This document shows, one piece after another, positions 56,048 to 64,000 of a DNA stretch of 64,000 nucleotides (positions are counted from its first letter, which is position 1; every line of letters begins with the position of its first letter). The stretch is from Strongylocentrotus purpuratus (Eukaryota > Echinodermata > Echinoidea > Camarodonta > Strongylocentrotidae): NCBI RefSeq assembly GCF_000002235.5, contig NW_022145594.1, positions 18,764,412-18,828,411 of the forward strand. The letters are read 5' to 3'. Position numbers and translations under genes: made by a program. The notes under the pieces are model-generated. The model worked only from the letters and a program-made list of their open reading frames with translations, made no database searches and was not told the origin of the DNA.

Positions 56048-59000
56048 ATGGCCCATACGTCTTCTGAAGATTCTGATCATGAGGTTCCTGGGTAAGTATA
56101 GTATTTTTATTCTTCAACGTATTAATATTAATAATAACAATATTCCCTTCTTGTACATCCCAATTCATTATGCTAAAATGCGCTTCCAAAAGACTATAGA
56201 TAGTATTACCTCTGCTTTAGCTGTTTGCAGCCGTATATAGTGCTCAGTGCGTGTAAGGAGTAAATCCTACCAGGTACCTGCTTATAAAACTTAGTCGAGT
56301 GTGGCAAATGTAGACTTAATTATGTCATGCCAAAGGACATGGTGATGTGGCAGGGATTCAAACCCAGTACCTTGTGCTACACAGTCTGGAGACTGTAAGT
56401 GCGTACATTATGAATACCGGTAGTGGTCCTTATGAATAACGGTCCTAATTATGCCGTTATGAATAGTGACCCCCTTTTCGTTTTATGAATAGCAGTCATT
56501 CACGTTAGGAAGTTACAAGTTATGAATAGCGGTCCTTACGACTAGCGAGGTTACCCTCAACAAACTATTCCACCAGCAAAATAAACATGATTATTTCTGG
56601 TAAACCTTTATGATATTTCAAAACTCATCTCAAAGCATATACAAGAGTATGAGACAGGATTTTGACTCTCCTTGAAAAAGTGCTTTCAAAACCGTTTAGC
56701 ATCATTCTGTCTTTTCTTCTTTTTTTATTTATCTGTAAGTGACATGCAAATGATCTCCCTATGCAACAATGTACATGTATTTCTCGTGGGCTGGTTCTTC
56801 CAAATGTTTTGGGATTGATTACATATTTTCAAGTGTAAAAACTTATCTGTACATGTACATAATGATATACATGTATACACAATGTTATAGTTAAACAGGT
56901 CATCATGTACCTTAATATCCAGACCCAATATAGTGAGAGGATGTTGATGATGATTCAGATGATAATAATAATTAATATGTATAATAATAATGATAACCAT
57001 AATAATAACAATAATAATAATGATAATAATGATGATAATTATAATAATAAATCACAATTTTTACAAGCATACATATTTATGATGCGAATGAAAGGTTAAA
57101 CGAAGTGTACTTTTCTATTAATATTTTAGGAACATGGATGAAGGAGATGAGAACACCATCAAGATCCTGGTGGCCACAGACTGTCACGTAGGATACATGG
57201 AGAAAGATTTCATCCGTCACAGCGACTCCATCGACACGTTTGAGGAGATCCTGCAGCTGGCACAAAAAAACAAGGTACTATAAAAGTAAAAGTGTATCAT
57301 CTAAAATATTTGTGTGTACAGCTAGAAGGTACAAAATCAACCTGGAAAAGGTTCATCCGGCTTTTTACAGGCTTAAAAGTCGGGTGGCATCCAATTATAA
57401 GTTGATTCATGTCAATGTGGCTGTATACAGCATATGTTGTTATTCAAACATCTAAGTATATTTCAAAGATCGTAAAATATTTAAAAAAAAAAAAAAAAAT
57501 CAGACCTGCTAAGCTCCACCCTAAAAAAATGCTCCAGATCTCATTCATCTTGTGACATCATATGTCAATCATTAGTGAGTAACAAGAGACAGTGGTATGT
57601 AACTTCACCAAACTACATACATGTAGTTCTTTACGTTGTTAAGGTTATACTAGTCAACAGGTGATCAACTAATGTTGCAGATACACTCGTAACTCTTGCT
57701 GGTTCCATTTTATTTATTTGTAACAAGGCATATAAAAGTAAGTCGCAGTTGGTGTCACCAACTAAAACTGTCACAATTTAATCTGTCACTAAATTTATGA
57801 CAGTTTTCATATAAATTAAAATTAGATGGCTAGATTCTATAACCTGTTTTATAATATTGGTTAGCCTACCATTTGACCTGGCCCTTTGCCTGTTTTAGGT
57901 TGACATGGTGCTGATTGGAGGCAACCTCTTTCATGAGAACACACCCTCCAAGAGGTCCTTACATGGGGTCATGACCCTACTCAGGAAGTACTGCATGGGC
58001 GACAGACCAGTACAGATCGAGTTCCTCAGCGATCAGAGCGTCAACTTTGCAGCTAGTCCGTAAGTTTAGTGAGGTAGCTTATCGAAATGAAGTGGCGCGA
58101 AAAGACGAATATGGAGCTGGGAAATGTATCTTGAGGAGCTAAAATTTTAGCTAATATTTTAAAAACAGAACCAATTTGGTATCATTCTTGGTACAAAACA
58201 GATAAGAGCTGCTTGCAAGGGAGATAACAGAGCTGCCAATTTGAATTTGATGATGTTTCCATGAATATACTTATCAGTCATGTTTTTTAGTCTTTCTTTT
58301 TTGCCAAGCTGTTGACCAGATATAAAAAAAAATATAATTTTCCGAAAATTATTCTCATTATATATATAAAAGGTGAAGCATTTCTGGGTGCTATAAATTT
58401 GCCTTTTTTTTGCCTTTTTTTTCTTCCTTCTTCTTCATGACTAGATTCCCAAATGTGAACTGTGAAGATCCAAACCTGAATATTGACATGCCTATCTTCT
58501 CTATACATGGCAATCATGATGATCCTCGTGGGGTGAGTTTACACTTCATGTACCTCACAAATTACTGACCATGAATAAAACTGTACTAAAGGGAAATCCA
58601 TCCTGAATCACAAAGTGCCTAAAAGAAAGCAGAACAAATAGAGAAGCAGACTAGTGAAAGTGTGAATGAAACGGGACAGATGATTGGAAAGTTATGAATT
58701 CTTAAAAGTTGTAATCGGTACACATATTGGAATTTTTATTTGATCGAAACAGTTATGCTGGACAATTCTCCTATTTGCTCCAACACATTAAATTACTATA
58801 ATATGAATTTTGTTAATCGTATTTCTGTAGAGGATCTTGTGTTTTTATGCCTCCGCCACCGAAGGTGGTGCCGGAGGCATCATGTTTTCGGGTTGTCCGT
58901 CCGTACGTCCGTACGTCCGTCCCGTTTGACCGTTATCACAATATCTCAAGAACCATTTAAGATTTAAACTTAAGACTCGGGAATAGTATTTATCACCATA

Positions 59001-62000
59001 GGAAGACAATCTGATTAGATTTTGGAGTACGTAGGTCAAAGGTCACAGAGGTCAACTTATGAAATTCCTTGTATTGAGTTTGTTAGCGCGATATCTCAAG
59101 AACCATTTGAGATTTAAACTTCAAACTTGAGGATAGTATGTATCACCATAGGAAGACGATCTGATTAGATTTTGGAGCACGTATGTCAAAGGTCAACTTA
59201 TGAAATTCCATACATTGAGATTGTTATCATGATATCTCAAGAACCACTGGAGATTTAAACTTCAAACTTAGTGATAGTGTGTATCACTATAGGAAAACAA
59301 TCTGATTACATTTTGGAGCACGTAGGTCAAAGGTCAAGGGTCATAGAGGTCAACTTATGAAATTCCATACATTGAGATTGTTATCATGATATCTCAAGAA
59401 CCACTGGAGATGTAAAAACTTCAAACTTAAGGATAGTATGTATCACCATAGGAAGACGATCTGATTAGATTTTGGAGCATGTAGGTCAAAGGTCAAGGGT
59501 CACAGAGGTCAACTTATGAAATTCCATACATTGAGATTGTTATCATAATATCTCAAGAACCACTGGAGATTTAAACTTCAAACTTAATGATAGTGTGTAT
59601 CACCATAGGAAGACAATCTGATTAGATTTTGGAGCACGTAGGTCAAAGGTCAAGGGTCACAGAGGTCAAATTATGAAATTCCATACATTGAGATCGTTAT
59701 CGCGATATCTCAAGAACCACTGGAGAATTTTCACTTCAACTTAATGATAGTATGTCACCATATCATAATATCTCAAGAACCACTGGAGATTTAAACTTCA
59801 CACTTAATGATAGTGTGTATCACCATAGGAAGACAATCTGATTAGATTTTGGAGCACGTAGGTCAAAGGTCAAGGGTCACAGAGGTCAACTTATGAAATT
59901 CCATACATTGAGATTGTTATCATGATATCTCAAGAACCACTGGAGATTTAAACTCCAAACTTGATGATAGTACATGTATGTATCACCATAGGAAGACAAT
60001 CTGATTAGATTTTGGAGCACGTAGGTCACAGGTCAAGGGTCACAGAGGTCAACTTATGAAATTCCATACATTGAGATCGTTATCGCGATATCTCAAGAAC
60101 CACTGGAGAATTTTCACTTCAAACTTAATGATAGTATGTATCACCATAGGAAGACGATCTGTTTAGATTTTGGAGCACGTAGGTCAAGGGTCACAAAGGT
60201 CAACTTGTGAAGTTCCATGTCTTCAGCTCGTTATCGCGATATCTCAAGAACCATTTGAGATTTTAAACTTCAAACTTAAGGATAGTATATATATCACCAT
60301 AGGAAAACGATCAGATTAGATTTTGGAGTACATGTATGTCAAAGGTCATAGAGGTCAACTTGAAAAATTCAGACTACATGTATAGGACTTGTCATGATAT
60401 GTCAAGAACCACTTGAAATATGTTCCGTTACTTAACCCGTACTTAACTGGGCTATTTTGAGCACCTCCCTGACTGGGGGGGGGGGGGGGGGGGGGGGGAG
60501 GGGCCGATTGCCTCGAAATTTGGCACGCGTCTTGAGAAATTGCGCAAAGGAAGAGACCTCACTATTATTTTGCTGAAAATTGCTTATTTTATCAATTATG
60601 CTAATTTATGCAATTGCATAAAGGAAGAGACCTTGATTTTGCTGAAAATTACTTATTTTATCAATTATGCTAATTTATGCAAATCAAATTCATGAATAAT
60701 GATTTTTATTAACAATTACATAAATAAAGCTTTTACAGAGTTGATTTTGTGGCAAAAAGTTTCTAAAAAGCCTATCGGGCATTATCACATAAAAAAATTG
60801 TCCATGTCTATTTCAATAAGCCAGTTCACGGTTGCAGTCTGAGCATGAGCAGATCAAGGTCATTGCAGAACAAATTTTGAAATACACGGAGACGGAATAC
60901 TGGATACGTGCTCATGAAAGTTATGTAATCGTTATTCATTCTTGCACATTCAGTGCAATCCATGATACACAGGTGGAAGTATTCTTTGAAAAGGGGAAAC
61001 AAAGACTAGCACCTCCATCGCTGTAGGAGTGATTATTCCAAAATGTAAAAAGTGGGACCTCTTCATGTTTTGAAGATCTGTGGATATTCGGGGTCATTGC
61101 AGTAATGTGCTAACCGTGAACTGGTCTATTCTTATGTATTTCATTGTTTTATGAACTTCTTTTGTATTCTATTGTTATTAATTCTTAATCTTATGTATTG
61201 TATTGTTTTAGGACTTCTGATACTTGAGGTTGTTACGTATCAATATTTTGCTTGAATAAATGATAACTAAACTCTAAAGAGTAAAATTATGCTGATTTAT
61301 AGACCAAACTAGAAACTTCACTTTGCCATTCATTTTGTACACAAAATGACAAATTTCTCAATTTTCGACTTGACCTTAGGTCACAATAGGTCAAGTAACT
61401 CTCTAGCTGAATGTCTGATTTTCAAAAACTTGGTGTCAAAAGATCCGTAAGACTTGAAAGAAAAAACTCATGAAGCAGCATCGCCGAAAACATGGCGGTT
61501 CATGTGCAACAAAATTTGTTTGGGGGGGGGGGCCTCCGAGGCTCCCTCCTCCCTCCCCCCCCCCCCCCCCCAGTTAAGTAAGGGTTAAAAACTTTTTAAA
61601 ATATGATAGTGTGTATCGCCTTAGGAAGATGATCTGATTTAATTTTGAAGTGTCTAGGTCAGAGGTCAACTGACAAAATTTTAGGTACATATAGCTTTTT
61701 TAATGCAAAACCTCAAGAACTGTTTGATATATTTCCTTCAAACGTGATGATAGTGTGTATACCCATAGGAATACAATCCGATTTAATTTTGTAGTAACTT
61801 GCTCAGGGGTCATAGGTCACAGAAGTCGACTCATAGAATGAATTTCCAGGTGTTGGCTTTTTTAAAGTTAAAATCTCTCTAACCACCTACATGTAGACAT
61901 ATAAACATAATAGGTAGATGATCTGATTACATTATGGACTAATTACATGTAGCTTGTGATCGTATTATCATTAGAACAGATTGATGGATTCCTGCCAAAC

Positions 62001-63596
62001 TTAGATCATTTATGTATCTTGCAGAGCCAATGAATGGTTCATAAGATCAAAGGTCATGGGCTCATTATGTATGCAAAAATAGCTTGTGGACGCATTCTCA
62101 TTAGAACTGACAGATGGATTACTATTTAACTCAGGAAATCTTGCAGAGCCAATGAACTGAGTAGATTTTAGGGTCATGAGGTCAAAGATCAAAGGGTCAT
62201 ATATGTATATGAGAAATTGCTTGTAATCACGATATTCTGAGAACATGTTAATGGATTACAATTGAACTTGAATTTGAAAAATTTCTTCCGTTTCGGTTTG
62301 TAAAATTGCTCTATGACGGAGGCATCATTTTCGACTGCGCGCAGTCGAATTCCATCTAGTTTGATAGCCTATGATGATACCCTATATTTAGTATAAAACA
62401 AACAGAGTTTTCTGAAAGAGGGGCAGGTTCATATTGTATGTAAAGAGTTCCCACCCAGATGGATGTTTTACGCCTAATCTACTACCATTCTATTGAATGG
62501 AAACTATTTTATTTTTTTACCTCTTTGGGACTGATTTATTGTAAATGGCCAAATCATAGCCTTTTGCTTATAGTTGGAAGAAGTGTTGTTGAATTTATGA
62601 CATTTAATTAAATGAAGAAAGAAAAAGAAGTCATTATCTTCCTTCCCCTATGCACTCTTGAAGCTGGGTACTCTGTCTGCTCTAGACATGCTGAGCGCCT
62701 GTGGCTTGGTGAACTACTTTGGTAAAAGTACCTCGCTGGAATCGGTCGAGATCTCCCCCATCCTTATTCAGAAAGGAATAACCAAGCTAGCTATGTTTGG
62801 ACTAGGTAAGTCTCCCCCCCCCCCCCACCCCAGCCCTACCAGACCTGATTGTCAGTTCAATACTTATCCCAGAAATATGCACATTTCATGCAATGCAATT
62901 TTGGATTAATGATGTATTTTGGCTTATAGTTGGTTTGCTTACAAAGTTAAACACTTAGTTGTGATCTGAATAGGAGATAAGACATATTACTTAATCTGAG
63001 TTATCTGACATACTGCCTTAACCTGCATTATAAATGTTCACTACCGGTATTATTATTATAATTATTATTACTGATTTAAATATATGGTTCCTGGTTGCCA
63101 GCTTTAGGCTTCAGGCAAATTGTTCATGTTGGCCATTTTTTTCGCAGCAAAAAGCTTTGTGATTTCCCAATTATATTGCTCTAATTCAGTCATTTTGCGC
63201 ACTTTTTGTATGTGATTCCCTTCATGTCTGTAAAAAAGCCAGAGGTAGGGATGTTCTTCAGTGGAGTTTTGAGTATGCACTGTGAAGGGTAGAACAATTT
63301 ATTTGGATCTACTGACTTGAGTAATGATACTGTACATGTAAGTAGATCTACCTTGCTTGGATACTTTATTACACCACCATCATGACCATGATCATCACTG
63401 TCTTCATGACCATCATCATCGTTCTCGTTCTCGTCATCATCATCATTATTTATAGCATTATGATGTTTTCCATGGTTACAGGTTCCATACGAGATGAACG
63501 TCTTCATCGGATGTTCCTATCAGGAAAGATCTCCATGCTGAGACCAAAGCAGAATGCTGATTCCTGGTTTAATATCTTTGTCATCCATCAAAACAG
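56048..63596 (+). CDS. MRE11: MRE11 double-strand-break repair nuclease, 5' part (partial)
   Basis: The exons are 56026-56091 (CDS from ATG 56048), 57130-57274, 57899-58059, 58445-58532, 62664-62805 and 63482-63596. All phases agree, and the last ends in phase 2 so the gene runs past the window. The ~231 residues match the Mre11 N-terminal calcineurin-like phosphoesterase: [16 protein letters not shown] (motif I, Asp32/His34), [43 protein letters not shown] (motif III), ISPILIQKG and [12 protein letters not shown]. In family members this domain, with RAD50 and NBS1, resects DNA ends and tethers breaks in the nucleus. In motif II the metal-bridging Asp of GGDLFHEN reads Asn (codon 57923-57925). 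An acceptor at 56025 implies an upstream noncoding exon. A second in-frame ATG lies in exon 2 (57135). Confidence 0.93.
56225..56410 (-). mobile_element. tRNA-derived SINE remnant in MRE11 intron 1
   Basis: The minus strand reads GGTACTGGGTTTGAATCCCT, a good B box, after a possible A-box region near 56395-56405. The remainder resembles a SINE body, moderately decayed. Confidence 0.5.
56940..57055. repeat. (ATA/ATG)n microsatellite in MRE11 intron 1
   Basis: A run of ATAATA, ATGATA and ATAACA trinucleotides just upstream of the motif-I exon. Confidence 0.85.
57275..57898 (+). other. MRE11 intron 2, nothing else seen
   Basis: Contains a poly-A run at about 57482-57499. No repeat family recognised. 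Confidence 0.5.
58935..60430 (+). repeat. Tandem array, ~157-bp unit, about ten copies
   Basis: Each unit has ATATCTCAAGAACCACTGGA, a TAGTATGTATCACCATAGGA-like phrase, TCTGATTAGATTTTGGAGCA and AGGTCAAAGGTCA. Unit starts are near 58942, 59090, 59232, 59391, 59548, 59705, 59767 (partial), 59925, 60085, 60239 and 60396. More diverged units continue after the nested element (61600-61860). Confidence 0.85.
60436..61584. mobile_element. piggyBac-like non-autonomous element nested in the Helitron
   Basis: TTAA at 60432-60435 and 61585-61588 flanks inverted ends CCCGTACTTAACTGGG and CCCTTACTTAACTGGG. TTAA duplication with CCC-starting termini fits piggyBac. A G-run near the left end faces a C-run near the right end. 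A ~72-bp direct repeat (GGAAGAGACCT-TTTTGCTGAAAATT) lies at 60550-60690. Confidence 0.75.
60819..61126. mobile_element. Third-level MITE inside the piggyBac-like element
   Basis: CCAGTTCACGGTT at the left and AACCGTGAACTGG at the right form inverted ends ~300 bp apart. The open frame inside is not supported as a gene. Confidence 0.6.
62360..62663 (+). other. Remainder of MRE11 intron 4
   Basis: No repeat recognised. It ends CACTCTTGAAG before the exon encoding [20 protein letters not shown]. Confidence 0.5.
62806..63481 (+). other. MRE11 intron 5 with simple repeats
   Basis: A C-run at 62814-62825 follows the donor. An (ATT)n patch lies near 63050 and a CATCATGACC-type trinucleotide patch at 63374-63450. 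Confidence 0.6.
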
Positions 63597-64000
63597 GTAT
63601 GTTGTAAATTCAACCTTCTCCTATTATCAAGATTGCATTTTGTTATTACACAATTCACTCCTAGATCCTAATCAAACAATTAGTAAAACGCAATCATTCA
63701 TTTATTAAGACTTTCAAAGTTTTTTAATTTCATTAAACAGTGTGCACAAATTATCAGTACTATGCAGAATTGTGTTTGTAAAGAACGTAATGCGCCCCCT
63801 GGCACGTGAGCTTGTAGGGGCAAATGCATGTGTAGCACTGCACGTTTGAAATGATTACAATGCATTATTTGTATACTGATAATCGAGCAATACTACAAGA
63901 AAGAGGATAATGCTCTACACGTGGTCATACCTGTATGTTGAATAAAGATGACTGTTATAGCTAAATTATTGAAAAGTGTTGAATTAATAAAGGGATGAAT
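63597..64000 (+). other. MRE11 intron 6, start only
   Basis: Begins with GTATGTTG after the partial Arg codon. No further exon within the window. Confidence 0.6.

Larger units (their letters stand above)
58835..62359 (+). mobile_element. Helitron-like non-autonomous element in MRE11 intron 4
   Basis: The 5' end TC follows an A, and the 3' end CTAG precedes a T, as for Helitron insertion at AT. The perfect hairpin TTCGACTGCGCGCAGTCGAA (62330-62349) lies 6 nt before CTAG. A GGAGGCATCAT-TTTCG phrase occurs near both ends, and near the 5' end it is part of a stem built on ATGCCTCCG/CGGAGGCAT. The interior is a tandem array. There is no Rep/helicase gene. It is interrupted by the element at 60436-61584. 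The 5' border is less certain than the 3' border. Confidence 0.7.

Noticed and set aside
56340-56405. Candidate minus-strand tRNA gene
   Set aside because: The B box is good but no paired acceptor or anticodon stems can be drawn; SINE remnant.
58935-60430. CRISPR-like regular repeats
   Set aside because: The whole ~157-bp unit is repeated with no unique spacers, the host is eukaryotic and no cas genes exist; it is a tandem array in a Helitron-like element.
60832-61026. 64-codon open frame in the nested MITE
   Set aside because: Contained in a MITE between inverted ends, with no motif; chance frame.
14611-63596. Functional pairing of the PIDD-like gene and MRE11 because both touch DNA-damage responses
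   Set aside because: They are separate spliced genes ~19 kb apart with transposons between them; adjacency alone is no evidence.
63382-63708. 108-codon frame starting in hydrophobic Ile/Val repeats
   Set aside because: The first half is intronic trinucleotide repeat; only 63482-63596 is real coding sequence (MRE11 exon 6).

Overview
The window looks like AT-rich nuclear DNA of a marine invertebrate deuterostome, most likely an echinoderm of the sea-urchin type. The reasons are spliced genes with long introns, an MRE11 gene and a PIDD/UNC5CL-like ZU5-UPA-death-domain gene of animal type, a Ty3/Gypsy element resembling the Mag/SURL group, an intron-bearing PIF/Harbinger transposase, CR1/L2-like and RTE-like LINEs, tRNA-derived SINEs and many TIR elements. 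The species assignment is inference. There are no bacterial-style operons, no CRISPR array and no true tRNA or rRNA gene that I can support.

Layout. 1-2800 holds a decayed LINE (minus strand), G/C-run-rich simple sequence and unassigned DNA. 2813-11113 is a PIF/Harbinger transposon whose four-exon transposase (minus strand) still reads as 352 aa with a complete DDE triad; a young LTR retrotransposon (4418-9066) sits in its first intron. 11114-14600 is repeat-rich intergenic DNA.

14611-37185 is a plus-strand host gene of 984 aa whose exon phases all join in frame. It has a short basic N-terminus, a 40-aa two-exon cassette present three times because a ~2.03-kb genomic segment is triplicated in tandem, a long leucine-rich-repeat-like exon, a ZU5 domain, a UPA domain carrying an HFSW motif like the PIDD1 autoproteolysis site, and a C-terminal death domain. 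Its introns hold TTAA-flanked MITEs, a SINE and a 3.17-kb hAT-type element with an 8-bp target duplication. The likely 3' UTR runs to AATAAA signals near 39930.

40000-55650 is a transposon-dense stretch: a SINE, a LINE (41890-44530), a 5.29-kb long-TIR element (44781-50073) carrying a decayed gene of an uncharacterised family with FEN/PIN-nuclease-like motifs, an RTE-like LINE inside that, and a hAT-type MITE inside the LINE; then G/C-run elements, a hairpin with telomere-like repeats in its loop, and three abutting or nearly abutting foldback elements (53178-55649).

56048 to the right edge is the 5' half of MRE11 (plus strand, partial), with six exons seen. Intron 4 is filled by a Helitron-like element (58835-62359) built of ~157-bp tandem units containing AGGTCAAAGGTCA, itself interrupted by a TTAA-flanked piggyBac-like element. 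The MRE11 motif-II aspartate reads as asparagine.

The two host genes do not form an operon. One is probably an apoptosis or innate-signalling adaptor and the other is double-strand-break repair. PIDD1 is tied to DNA-damage signalling in vertebrates, but nothing here shows that the neighbourhood is functional.
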